Shown piece by piece: positions 27,426-35,811 of a stretch of DNA of 64,000 bases; within the stretch, counting starts at the first letter, position 1, and each line of letters starts with the position of its first letter. The notes beneath the pieces were generated by a model, which did no database searches, had not been told where the DNA came from, and worked only from the letters and a program-made list of their open reading frames with translations. Location: assembly GCF_001304615.2 (NCBI RefSeq), contig NZ_CP032683.1:1426001-1490000 (forward strand), read 5' to 3'. This stretch comes from Methanosarcina flavescens (GTDB lineage Archaea; Halobacteriota; Methanosarcinia; Methanosarcinales; Methanosarcinaceae). The position numbers were made by a program, and so were the translations under genes.

Positions 27426-29330
27426 ATGTCCAGACCAGCATATCTTGGTAAAATGCTTCTGCACTGGTGCGAGGCCTGCAATGTGCCTGTACTGGGAAAA
27501 CGGTGCGGATGCGGCAAAAGTACAAAAAAAGTCGAGGTAACCCCTCCTGCGGATATCCGTCCAGCTTTTGATTACGATATTAAACGCATAAACTCGGTTT
27601 CTAAAAAACAATTCAATGCGCCCCTTATACCTGAAGGGCACCTGGTAGTGTTGAATAAAGCCCCGTATGAAGACCGCATGGATGAGATTATAGTCGATGG
27701 AGAAGTGCTTGCATCTATCAGATTTGAGATTGAAAGCTGTGAATGGGTTTTGCTTCCAAGGCTCGAAGGGGCAAGAAGACTTTTCCAGGGCAGGGATAGA
27801 AAAGCCCTGAAGAAATGGGTCATTATTGAGCAGTCCGTTGTACCTTTTATTCTGAAAAAGGGCGCAAGTGTCCTTGCTCCTGGAGTTCTTGATGCTGATC
27901 CTGATATCAAGAAAGAAGATGAGGTTGTTGTATTGAACCCTGTGGGAGAGGTAATCTGCTGTGGGCGTGCCCGAATGTCAGGGAAAGAAATGTGTGAGGA
28001 AAACCGCGGACATGCTGTAAAACCACGCTGGAGTGGAGAGCCAGCACCTCAAAAAACAAATTTTGCAGGTCAGAACTGGGAAGATGCCGTAAAAGCCAAC
28101 GAGAAAATTCTGGACAGCATGATAGAAAAATCCCATGCTTTCATCAAAAACGTAGCAGACAGCATGGATATGAAAGTAAGCGTATCTTACTCCGGGGGAA
28201 AAGACAGCCTTGCCGTGCTCCAGCTAGTTGATGAGTGCCTTGAAGATTATGAGATCATGTTTGCAGATACAGGGCTTGAGTTTCCGGAGACTCTCGATAA
28301 TGTCAAACAGGTTGCTGAGCACTATGGGAAAGAGCTCAGGACTGCAAGTGCAGGAGATTCTTTCTGGGATTCGATAAGTGTCTTTGGCCCTCCTACAATG
28401 GATACCCGCTGGTGCTGCAAGATCTGCAAACTCGGGCCAATTACCAGGCTAATTGATGAGAACTACGAAGGCGGATGCCTGAGCTTTATAGGGCAGCGGC
28501 AGTATGAGTCCCACGCCCGTTCAATCAGCAAGAAAGTATGGAAAAATCCCTGGGTTGGAAACCAGGTCGGAGCTTCCCCTATACAGGAATGGACTGCCCT
28601 TCATATCTGGCTTTATCTTTTCAGGGTAAAAACCCCATATAATCCGGCTTATGAAAAAGGATATGACAGGATGGGTTGCTGGCTCTGTCCGTCTTCCTCG
28701 CTTGCCGACTTTTTCCAGCTTGAAGAAAGCCATCCCGAGCTTGCAAAAAAGCTCAATTCCCATCTCCTCGCCTATGCCGAGAAAATGGGACTCTCTGCTG
28801 AATGGGTAAAGTACGGTTTATGGCGCTACAAGCGGTATCCCAGGGTTCTCCAGACACTTGCGGAAAAAAAAGGAATTCGCCTTCTTCCGTCACAGGAAAC
28901 CCCAAAAGAGCTACATTTTGAAGTAGCAACAGGATACAGACCCTGCAAAGCAGGAGGAATATCTGCGGATGGAAGTTTTGGGCAGGCAATCGACATAGAG
29001 ACCCTGGAAGAAAGCGGAATGCTATCCCCGATCGGAAAGGCTTTTTTTATAGAGGGTGCGGCGTCGGTCACCTTCGGAGAATCCAGAGCGCAAGTTTTTG
29101 CCTCGGGGAATGTTAACGGAAGAAGTGACAATGAAAAGACTCTGAAGAGGCTTATGAGATTTATTGAGTTTTCGGTAAGAAGAGCTTTGCTCTGCCAGGG
29201 ATGTGGAGTTTGCGTGGGCCATTGTGAGTATAACGCGATTGAGATAAAGGAAAAGAAGGCCAAGATTAAAGAAAACTGTGCTCACTGCGGGGCATGTATT
29301 GAAGTCTGCCCGCTTGTTAAATTTATTTAA
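27426..29330 (+). CDS. PAPS reductase-like PP-loop protein with Zn ribbon and ferredoxin domain
   Basis: A 634-residue multidomain protein of the archaeal COG0175 group. In order: a zinc-ribbon (WCEACNVPVLGKRCGCG, residues about 14-30), a region with a PUA-like segment (NPVGEVICCGRARMSG), an adenine-nucleotide alpha-hydrolase PP-loop (SYSGGKDS, about 258-265), a CysH-like core with paired cysteines (TRWCCKICK, MGCWLCPSSS), and a C-terminal two-cluster 4Fe-4S ferredoxin (CQGCGVCVGHCEYNA, CAHCGACIEVCP). It may reduce an adenylylated sulfur species or transfer sulfur to RNA or a cofactor, with ferredoxin-type electrons. True PAPS reductase activity is unproven. Start could also be the ATG at 27453. 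Confidence 0.85.
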   Translation: MSRPAYLGKMLLHWCEACNVPVLGKRCGCGKSTKKVEVTPPADIRPAFDYDIKRINSVSKKQFNAPLIPEGHLVVLNKAPYEDRMDEIIVDGEVLASIRFEIESCEWVLLPRLEGARRLFQGRDRKALKKWVIIEQSVVPFILKKGASVLAPGVLDADPDIKKEDEVVVLNPVGEVICCGRARMSGKEMCEENRGHAVKPRWSGEPAPQKTNFAGQNWEDAVKANEKILDSMIEKSHAFIKNVADSMDMKVSVSYSGGKDSLAVLQLVDECLEDYEIMFADTGLEFPETLDNVKQVAEHYGKELRTASAGDSFWDSISVFGPPTMDTRWCCKICKLGPITRLIDENYEGGCLSFIGQRQYESHARSISKKVWKNPWVGNQVGASPIQEWTALHIWLYLFRVKTPYNPAYEKGYDRMGCWLCPSSSLADFFQLEESHPELAKKLNSHLLAYAEKMGLSAEWVKYGLWRYKRYPRVLQTLAEKKGIRLLPSQETPKELHFEVATGYRPCKAGGISADGSFGQAIDIETLEESGMLSPIGKAFFIEGAASVTFGESRAQVFASGNVNGRSDNEKTLKRLMRFIEFSVRRALLCQGCGVCVGHCEYNAIEIKEKKAKIKENCAHCGACIEVCPLVKFI

Positions 29331-29486
29331 TTGCCACAAGTCAAAACAAAAGCGGCTTGCAAAAAGGAGAGTTTCAAGAGATAGGGCTGGAGCAGCTTAC
29401 AAAAACGAGAAATGAGAGGAAAGAATAGATGAGAGATGAGGTAGTAAAGATCTGAAAAAATCTGAAAAGTAATAAAATGACCTCCA

Positions 29487-29512
29487 GCAAAGCCGGGCAA
29501 ATCTGGCTTTGC
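29487..29512. terminator. Hairpin between convergent genes
   Basis: GCAAAGCC (29487-29494) pairs perfectly with GGCTTTGC (29505-29512) across ten bases. It lies between the PAPS-reductase-like gene and the convergent chagasin-like gene, so it may end transcripts from both sides. Confidence 0.6.
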
Positions 29513-29559
29513 CGGAGAAGGCGTTTCTGGCAGGGTGTAGGAACTTGGGGACCAGGGCG

Positions 29560-29814
29560 TTACTCTGCATCAATAGTAATCTCAAAGCAACTTACTATTT
29601 GCTTACCCTTGCGGTATGTACCTTTAAGTTTTTGACTACCCTGGGACGTTACCTGAATATCCCATACGTGGTACCCCCCGCCACCAACATTTCCCTCCTC
29701 TTCAGGGACGAAACTGTCCCTCATTACCTGCAGTCCACTACTGGTTGCAATGTCCCAGCTAAACCCACTGATAGGGTTTTCTGGAAACTGGATGGTAAAC
29801 GGTTTTTTAATCAT
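29560..29814 (-). CDS. Chagasin-like cysteine protease inhibitor (I42)
   Basis: An 84-residue protein matching the chagasin/ICP immunoglobulin-like fold, whose members block papain-type cysteine proteases. The first inhibitory loop (NPTTGF in chagasin) reads NPISGFSW, at residues 12-19. The second (GxGG) reads VGGGGYHVW. The third (RPW) is not conserved, reading TYRKGK. No signal peptide precedes the domain, so the protein as read would be cytoplasmic, unlike most family members. It stands alone between convergent and same-strand neighbours. Identification rests on two of three loops and on length. Confidence 0.72.
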   Translation of the reverse strand: MIKKPFTIQFPENPISGFSWDIATSSGLQVMRDSFVPEEEGNVGGGGYHVWDIQVTSQGSQKLKGTYRKGKQIVSCFEITIDAE

Positions 29815-30160
29815 ACAAACCTCTCCTAACCGTCACTGTCTGCAGCCGTCCTTTCATGTCCCAATTTACACATTCCGACAAAAAATCCAAATAGAAAATA
29901 GCCACCATTGAGAATATGGGAGTAGAAATTCAGGTTATGGATGCAATTCTGAAATATATCTCATATTATTATTACATTTCTTGTGTGATAAATTTTATGA
30001 AAAAAGCACATTGGAATTGATAGAAAGGAAAAATGTAATATTATATTCCCTTAATTGGGGCAGGACATATGAAAAGGCAGTCTGGGAGTGTATTACTGTA
30101 AGGGACCAACACGGTTTTGCTCCCAGATTGAGGTAAACGTAAATCTCAAAAAGGCAAAAC
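29815..30160. other. Intergenic region with a long inverted repeat
   Basis: No gene. TCTGGGAG (30081-30088) and CTCCCAGA (30120-30127) form a stem with a 31-base loop; with one mismatch it extends to CAGTCTGGGAG/CTCCCAGATTG. It lies just after the stop of the leftward dinB gene and could be its terminator or a small repeat remnant. Confidence 0.4.
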
Positions 30161-31258
30161 TCAATAATCAAAAAGGCTTTTCTGACCCATTCTTTTCTTG
30201 AGTCCCCCTACCCTGATGCCCACACGCCTGAACTCGGTCTGACTTTCCAAGAGGAATTCACCCAGGATTTCCCGAGCGACTTCAAGAAGGGCTTCCTTTG
30301 AATAGGCTGGATGGTTTAGTGTGCGACTTTTTGTATACATTTTGAACTTTGAGTTTATGACCGTAATGGTTACAGTCTTGAAGGAAAGCTCTCTTGAATC
30401 AAGTTTTGAGATTACATCCCCTGCCAGCCTGTTAAGTAACTGAGAAATAAGGTTAATTTCTAAGGTATCCTCAGGCAGGGTTGCAATCCTTCCAATCTGT
30501 TCAGAGCCATCCCTCTCTTTCACAGGAGAATCATCGATTCCTGCCGCTACCTGTTTAAGCCAGATTCCCCGCGTTTTCCCAAAGGTGGAGATCAGATCAA
30601 TAACATCGTGTTCAGCAAGATCTTTTAGTGTAACTACACCCATTTCCTGCAGCTTTCCTGCGGTTACATTCCCTATCCCCCAGAGTTCAGACACCTTAAG
30701 GGGCTGGAGAAAGCTCGCGAGGTTATCCGGGCTTATAACAGTAATCCCTTCTGGTTTCTGTACTGAGGAAGCCATCTTGGCAATAAGCTTATTTGGGCCT
30801 ATACCTACTGAGCAGGTCAGTTTCTCCTTATCTTTTATTTCGTTTTTAATCTGGGACCCTATTTCAAGAGCTGCACTGAAATCCCCACCTGTCTTCTCGG
30901 TAATTTCCAGAAATGCCTCATCTATGCTGATCTGCTCAAACGCTGCCCCGACATCCGTAGCATCCGCATAATTTCTGAGAATTTCCATAACCCTGTCCGA
31001 AACCGAAATGTAAAAATCCTTTCTGACAGGCAAAAAGACAGCCTCAGGATTCAGCTTTTTTGCCTTTGAACAGGACATACCTGCCCTGATCCCGGACTCT
31101 CGCGCAGTATAATTACAGGTACTTACAGCCCCACTCAGTCCACCTCTTCCAGAGAGCATGCAGACAACAACGGCTTTTCCCTGAAGCTCGGGATTTTCCC
31201 GTTCTTCAATGGCTGCAAAAAAATAGTCCATATCCACATGTAGAACGACGCGCTGCAT
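30161..31258 (-). CDS. dinB: DNA polymerase IV (Y-family)
   Basis: A 365-residue translesion polymerase. The metal-binding Asp residues are in HVDMDYFFAAIEE at the N-terminus and SIDEAFLE (Asp/Glu pair) in the palm. GIGPNKLIAKMAS and the helix-hairpin-helix-like segment GIGNVTAGKLQEMG mark the thumb, and the little-finger domain follows. The last residues, QKSLFDY, are a PCNA-interacting box. Full-length for the Dpo4/DinB family. It is transcribed leftward from an ATG at 31258, divergent from the cobalt/nickel transporter operon. Confidence 0.96.
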   Translation of the reverse strand: MQRVVLHVDMDYFFAAIEERENPELQGKAVVVCMLSGRGGLSGAVSTCNYTARESGIRAGMSCSKAKKLNPEAVFLPVRKDFYISVSDRVMEILRNYADATDVGAAFEQISIDEAFLEITEKTGGDFSAALEIGSQIKNEIKDKEKLTCSVGIGPNKLIAKMASSVQKPEGITVISPDNLASFLQPLKVSELWGIGNVTAGKLQEMGVVTLKDLAEHDVIDLISTFGKTRGIWLKQVAAGIDDSPVKERDGSEQIGRIATLPEDTLEINLISQLLNRLAGDVISKLDSRELSFKTVTITVINSKFKMYTKSRTLNHPAYSKEALLEVAREILGEFLLESQTEFRRVGIRVGGLKKRMGQKSLFDY

Positions 31259-31424
31259 TGGAAAAAATATGCCGGGAAGATTTGTATAATTATCTCTTAA
31301 ACTTCAGAAGCAGAAAAGTATAAACCATAACGCATAAAAAAGATAAATTCATTAATAGTAGCACTATTTTGAAAAAAGTTAGTTTCCGCAGTTAGACGCG
31401 ATTTTCATTCAGGATGCTTTCAGT

Positions 31425-32408
31425 ATGAACACTCCGAATTCCCCACATAACCCCGATAAAGCAGCAACTTTCCAGGAAGAAACGACAGCCGGGAGAAGGC
31501 ATAAATCCGGAACAGGTCCCGAGATAAAGAGTCAGGTCTCCGAAAGAAACATTGTTCCTATCCTTGAAACCAGAGATCTCTGTCACAGGTATCCTCATCT
31601 TGATTCAAATTCCCTTGATAAAATCAACCTTAAAGTGTTTAAAGGGGAGAGAGTTGCAGTGCTTGGGGCTAATGGGGCTGGAAAATCGACTTTATTTAAG
31701 CACCTTAATGGAATCCTGCGCCCCCTTTCAGGGGAAGTCTTGATAAAAGGGGAAAAGTTGACCAGGAAAAATGTTCGGGCCTGCAGGGAAACAGTAGGGA
31801 TTGTCTTTCAGAATCCTGACGACCAGGTGCTTGCGCCGAGTGTCGAGGAAGATATAGCGTTTGGTCCGATTAATATGGGTCTGTCGAGAAGCGAGGTCGA
31901 AGTGAGAGTTAAAGAAGCCCTCAAAATGGTAGGACTCACAGGTTTTGAGGAGAGAGCCCCACATCATCTTAGTGGAGGGCAGAAAAAGCTTGTGGCAATT
32001 GCAGGCATTCTTGCCATGCGCCCTGAAGTTATAGTCCTTGATGAGCCTACAGCCAACCTCGATCCTCTCAGTTCTGCCCGCATTCTTGATCTGATCATGA
32101 AAATGAACCGAGAGCTTGGAATCACCCTGCTCCTTTCCACCCATGATGTGGACGTCGTGCCTTATTTTGCAGAGAGGGTTTTTGTCCTTCATCATGGAAG
32201 ACTTGAAGCTGACGGAAGCCCGAATGAGATCTTCAGCAATCCCGAACTCCTCAAGAAAGCCCATCTGAGGCTTCCGAGAGTGGCTGAGGTTTTTGAGATG
32301 CTCCAGCATGAGGGACTGGATGTCAATATACAAATTACAGCCGAGACAGCCAGGGATGAAATCCTCAGGGTTATCGGGCTCAGAGACCAGAAGGCAGAGA
32401 TAAAATAA
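31425..32408 (+). CDS. cbiO: Cobalt/nickel ECF transporter, ATP-binding protein
   Basis: A 327-residue ABC ATPase energising Co or Ni uptake. After a polar N-terminal extension of about 45 residues unusual for CbiO, the nucleotide-binding domain has Walker A (GANGAGKST), Q-loop (VFQNPDDQ), signature (LSGGQKK), Walker B (VIVLDEPTANLD) and the switch His (STHDVD). Genes for the transmembrane (CbiQ), substrate-capture (CbiM) and PDGLE (CbiN) components follow in order. A start further downstream near IVPILETRDLCHRY cannot be ruled out, but the ATG at 31425 is in frame. Confidence 0.94.
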   Translation: MNTPNSPHNPDKAATFQEETTAGRRHKSGTGPEIKSQVSERNIVPILETRDLCHRYPHLDSNSLDKINLKVFKGERVAVLGANGAGKSTLFKHLNGILRPLSGEVLIKGEKLTRKNVRACRETVGIVFQNPDDQVLAPSVEEDIAFGPINMGLSRSEVEVRVKEALKMVGLTGFEERAPHHLSGGQKKLVAIAGILAMRPEVIVLDEPTANLDPLSSARILDLIMKMNRELGITLLLSTHDVDVVPYFAERVFVLHHGRLEADGSPNEIFSNPELLKKAHLRLPRVAEVFEMLQHEGLDVNIQITAETARDEILRVIGLRDQKAEIK

Positions 32409-32445
32409 CAGCCAGAGAAAAAACTTCTGCGCAGGAGAACTTTTA

Positions 32446-33252
32446 ATGGTAACCCTTACGGATATTGAACGTGAATCATATAAAGACAGTCCAGTACACA
32501 GGCTTGATCCAAGGATAAAACTGATTTTTGCACTTGCAATAATCGTATATGCAGTCAGCCTGCCCCGAATTCACGAAAAAAATACAATCCGTCTTCTTGC
32601 CATGGAAGTCTATTTGATGCTTCTTGTGCTTGTCGCAGGGTTGGATTTAAAATATTTTTTCCTTCGAATCCTTGCAATCTTACCTTTCGGGCTTGGGGTT
32701 GCCATTATACAGCCTTTTCTGAGACCTTCCTTTGTGGAGAATTACACACCATATCCTCTTGACCTGCCTCTCGGGCTCAGCATCACCTATGAAGGACTGG
32801 CCTTCGGGAGTATGTTGCTCATGAAATTCCTGGTATGTGTAACAGCCGTAGTCCTTCTTTCTTCCACCACACGGCTCAAGGATATGGTTGTAGCCGCAGA
32901 CAGGATGGGCGTTCCAAGGGAATTTACCCAGCTCATCAGTATGATGGTACGTTATCTTTTCCTTTTCTTGGCCGTCCTGAAACGAATAAAAATTGCACAG
33001 GAAACCCGTCTTTTCGATATATGGAATAATGCTGTGCCCAGAAAATGGATTCTTAAGCAGATCGGATACAGTATCAGTGCAATTTTCGTGCGTTCTTATG
33101 AGCAGGGAGAAAGGACATATATCAGCATGCTCTGCAGAGGTTATGGAAGCGGCCATGAAAAAGCATATTACAGAGCAAAGATTCGGACCAGGGATATACT
33201 CTTTTTGCTTCTCAGTACTGCAAGTATAGCATGTATTCATTTTTTTGTCTGA
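32446..33252 (+). CDS. cbiQ: Cobalt/nickel ECF transporter, T component
   Basis: A 268-residue integral membrane protein. The N-terminus (SPVHRLDPRIKLIFALAIIV) is the CbiQ hallmark. Several transmembrane helices follow, with cytoplasmic coupling helices near AADRMGVPREFTQL and the MLCRGYGSGHE segment that contacts the ATPase. AGGAGA precedes the ATG and lies 38 bases after the cbiO stop, so the two genes are coexpressed. Confidence 0.95.
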   Translation: MVTLTDIERESYKDSPVHRLDPRIKLIFALAIIVYAVSLPRIHEKNTIRLLAMEVYLMLLVLVAGLDLKYFFLRILAILPFGLGVAIIQPFLRPSFVENYTPYPLDLPLGLSITYEGLAFGSMLLMKFLVCVTAVVLLSSTTRLKDMVVAADRMGVPREFTQLISMMVRYLFLFLAVLKRIKIAQETRLFDIWNNAVPRKWILKQIGYSISAIFVRSYEQGERTYISMLCRGYGSGHEKAYYRAKIRTRDILFLLLSTASIACIHFFV

Positions 33253-33763
33253 AGGGTTATGTCGCTGTTATTCTTATTTTTCAAAATCCTTTTTTGTTCT
33301 TTTTCGTACTTTTTTTAAGCGGTTTTCAATCCGGAAAATAGAAAAAAAGAGCGTCTAATATAACAGATTATAAATTATAAAATATAATACTAAATGGTTA
33401 TTCTCGGATACTCGGTTATATATATATATATATATATACAGCCGGATAGAATACATAATTTGACGTATATATAAATAAAGAGATACTGAATCCGATGAAA
33501 GTGAAAAGTTGTCAAACAAAGTAATATCAAAACGTATATATGTAATACTGGACAATCAGTTATTGTCAAGAATATTCATCTAAAACGACAGTCCGAAACA
33601 GCGTAAAAGGATCTCAAATATTGAGATCTTCCCTGAGAAAGGATTTCAGGCTTAATTTTAGAACATTTTCTAGTCTTCGTTTCAGGAATATTCGCCAACG
33701 TAAAAAAAGATTCCTGTTTGAGTTGACAGGAAATAAGAGATAGGGGTAAAAGAGGGAAAATAA
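33253..33763. other. Gap inside the Co/Ni transporter locus with an AT microsatellite
   Basis: No gene. A run of alternating TA of about 22 bases lies at 33416-33438, a slippage-prone tract. No cobalamin or NiCo riboswitch was recognised. A 511-base gap splits cbiOQ from cbiMN, so the second pair may have its own promoter here. Confidence 0.5.
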
Positions 33764-34429
33764 ATGCATATACCTGATTCGTTCATACCGCCTGACCAAG
33801 CGTTAATCTACTGGGCTCTTGCCCTTCCATTTATTATAATGTCAGTTAAGTGGGCAAAAAACGAGCTTGATGAGATGAAAGTGCCGATCCTTGCGGCTCT
33901 TGCAGCCGGTATCTTTGCAATCCAGGCCATGAATATACCAATTGGGATGGGGACAAGCGGACACATGATCGGGGCAGCCCTTGTAGCCATAGTTTTCGGG
34001 AGTCCCTGGGCAGGAGTGCTTGTACTGACACTGGTGCTGCTAGTTCAGGGTTTTGCCTTTGCTGATGGAGGAATTACTACAATGGGCGCAAACATCCTGA
34101 ACATGGGCGTTGTGTCTGGATTTATCGGGTATTACACTTACAGTATCCTTCGTAGAGGTCTGAGCGTAAATATTGCAGCTTTCGTAGGCGCCTGGCTTGG
34201 CCTTTTTATCTCGGCAATTACCTGTACTATCCAGTTATGGCTGGCTGGCACTTTTCCCCTAGTTCCAGGACTTATAGCTATGGGAACTTTTCACCTTATC
34301 ATCGGCTTCATAGGAGAGGGGCTTATTACCTCGGTTGCAATTGCAGCCATTGCAAAATCCAGGCCTGATCTTCTTGAAGATGATCTCAATACCAGAACCG
34401 ACAGAGCTGAAACGGAGGCTATGGCATGA
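33764..34429 (+). CDS. cbiM: Cobalt/nickel ECF transporter, substrate-capture protein
   Basis: A 221-residue membrane protein. The N-terminus MHIPDSFIPP carries the free amino group and His2 that bind the metal in CbiM/NikM. Later signature segments are GTSGHMIGAALVAIVFG and GFAFADGGITTMGANILNMG. About six or seven transmembrane helices are present. The metal could be Co for corrinoids or Ni for F430, CODH and hydrogenase; both are in heavy demand in this organism. AGAGGG lies just before the ATG. It overlaps the next gene by four bases (ATGA). Confidence 0.95.
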   Translation: MHIPDSFIPPDQALIYWALALPFIIMSVKWAKNELDEMKVPILAALAAGIFAIQAMNIPIGMGTSGHMIGAALVAIVFGSPWAGVLVLTLVLLVQGFAFADGGITTMGANILNMGVVSGFIGYYTYSILRRGLSVNIAAFVGAWLGLFISAITCTIQLWLAGTFPLVPGLIAMGTFHLIIGFIGEGLITSVAIAAIAKSRPDLLEDDLNTRTDRAETEAMA

Positions 34430-34731
34430 GCGGGAAAGCTAATAAGAAATTTTTTTATCTTGGGGTTGTAGTCGCACTCTTGATTGCAGTACTTGCCCCC
34501 TTCCTTGCCTCCCCGGACCCAGACGGACTGGAAAGTGCAGCAGCAGGCGTGGTTGAAGAATCAAAACTTTCCGAGCTGGAAGAAAGTGGACCAGTTGTAA
34601 GTTCTCCGATGCCTGATTACTCAATTGAAGGCATGGGCAAAAGCGGAGAAGTAGCAGCAATAGTAGCCGGGACGCTCGCAGTGCTGGCAATCAGTTTTGG
34701 GTTTGGAAAAGTGTTCAAAAAGAAAGCCTGA
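34426..34731 (+). CDS. cbiN: CbiN-like PDGLE component of the Co/Ni transporter
   Basis: A 101-residue membrane protein with a transmembrane helix at about 9-27, then the ASPDPDGLESAA segment (PDGLE motif) in an external loop, and a second helix at about 75-95 before a Lys-rich end. This topology matches CbiN/NikN, which activates the M component. Start overlaps the cbiM stop. It completes the transporter. Confidence 0.9.
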   Translation: MSGKANKKFFYLGVVVALLIAVLAPFLASPDPDGLESAAAGVVEESKLSELEESGPVVSSPMPDYSIEGMGKSGEVAAIVAGTLAVLAISFGFGKVFKKKA

Positions 34732-34759
34732 AGTTTTAATACTGGTTCACAAATTTGGC

Positions 34760-34965
34760 TGCTCAAAAACCGTTGCACCACAACCCTTTTATGAAAAGGC
34801 TTGACCGAAACCGTTGCGCTACAACCCTTTTCAAAAAAGGCTTGACCGAAAATGCTGTTTTTGATCAAACTTTTTCTTAAAAAGTTTGTGTTTATCACCA
34901 ACCGTGGCGCCGCTTGACCACGCCGTCGCGCCGGTTTTTGATCAAACTTTTTTCTAAAAAGTTTG
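34760..34965. repeat. REP-like palindromic repeat cluster, locus B
   Basis: A second copy of the family at 7902-8206. It holds AACCGTTGC followed by CCCTTTTatgAAAAGG, then the same again, then CAAACTTTTT with AAAAAGTTTG around 34867-34889. A last palindrome, CAAACTTTTT...AAAAAGTTTG at 34943-34965, ends two bases before the nth stop codon. It lies between the convergent cbiN and nth genes, and the final palindrome could terminate both. Confidence 0.75.
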
Positions 34966-34967
34966 GT

Positions 34968-35681
34968 TTACAAATAATCTCGCGTCATAAAGATTATACT
35001 CGAAGGGCAGAGCTGATTAACAACGCAGGAAGGGCATTTTGGCTTTCTTGCCTGGCAGATTTTCCTCCCGTGATAAATGAGGGTCATGGAGATCGAGTCA
35101 AGGTCTTCCTTTCGAGCAAGCGCGATAAGATCCTTTTCAATTTTAACAGGATCGGAGTTCCTGGTGAGTCCCAGCCTTCTTGAAACCCTTTTTACGTGGG
35201 TATCTACAGCAATTCCCTCAATTATCCCAAATCCCCTGGCAAGCACTATATTGGCTGTTTTTCTTCCGACGCCTGGCAAAGTAATCAGCTCTTCCATAGT
35301 TTTTGGAACCTCTCCATTATATTTCTCAATAATTATCTGGGCAGCGGCTTTGATGTTCTTTGCCTTGCTTTTGTAAAAGCCTGTGGAATAGAGGTCATTC
35401 TCAAGCTCCCTCAGATCTGCACTGGCATAGTCTTCTACAGTCCTGTACTTTTTGAACAATTTCTCAGTCACTTTATTAATCTGGACATCAGTTGACTGGG
35501 CTGAAAGTATTGTTGCCACAAGTAATTCAAGAGGATTGGAATAATTGAGAGAAGGTTTTACATCAGGATACTCTTCCTTTAGAAGAGCCCAGATTTTGTC
35601 GAAGTTATGTGTATTGTCAGGAATATCGTATTCAGAGACTAGATCCTGTGTATTCGATTGTTCTGGCTTTTTTTCAGGCAT
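34968..35681 (-). CDS. nth: Endonuclease III
   Basis: A 237-residue base-excision-repair glycosylase/lyase for oxidised pyrimidines. The helix-hairpin-helix LPGVGRKTANIV carries the catalytic Lys, and the catalytic Asp is in VDTHVKRVSRRLGL. The C-terminal 4Fe-4S cluster motif is C-x6-C-x2-C-x5-C (CQARKPKCPSCVVNQLC). The first 25 or so residues are a polar extension. The gene is complete and stands alone. Confidence 0.96.
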   Translation of the reverse strand: MPEKKPEQSNTQDLVSEYDIPDNTHNFDKIWALLKEEYPDVKPSLNYSNPLELLVATILSAQSTDVQINKVTEKLFKKYRTVEDYASADLRELENDLYSTGFYKSKAKNIKAAAQIIIEKYNGEVPKTMEELITLPGVGRKTANIVLARGFGIIEGIAVDTHVKRVSRRLGLTRNSDPVKIEKDLIALARKEDLDSISMTLIYHGRKICQARKPKCPSCVVNQLCPSSIIFMTRDYL

Positions 35682-35811
35682 AATAGCTCCATTTTCAGAT
35701 TGCTTTCAGGTATTAGGTATTAGTCAGAATGATATGTTTGCAGAAGCTGTATTTGAAACTGTGTTTTTTGAGAAAATTAAGGTTTTTCAGTTCCTGTATC
35801 CAATCCTCAAG

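Noticed and set aside
33253-33763. Possible cobalamin or NiCo riboswitch in front of cbiM
   Set aside because: No conserved box sequences were found; only a TA microsatellite and AT-rich DNA.
34617-34901. 94-codon leftward frame
   Set aside because: Shadow of cbiN plus repeat locus B; no independent coding evidence.
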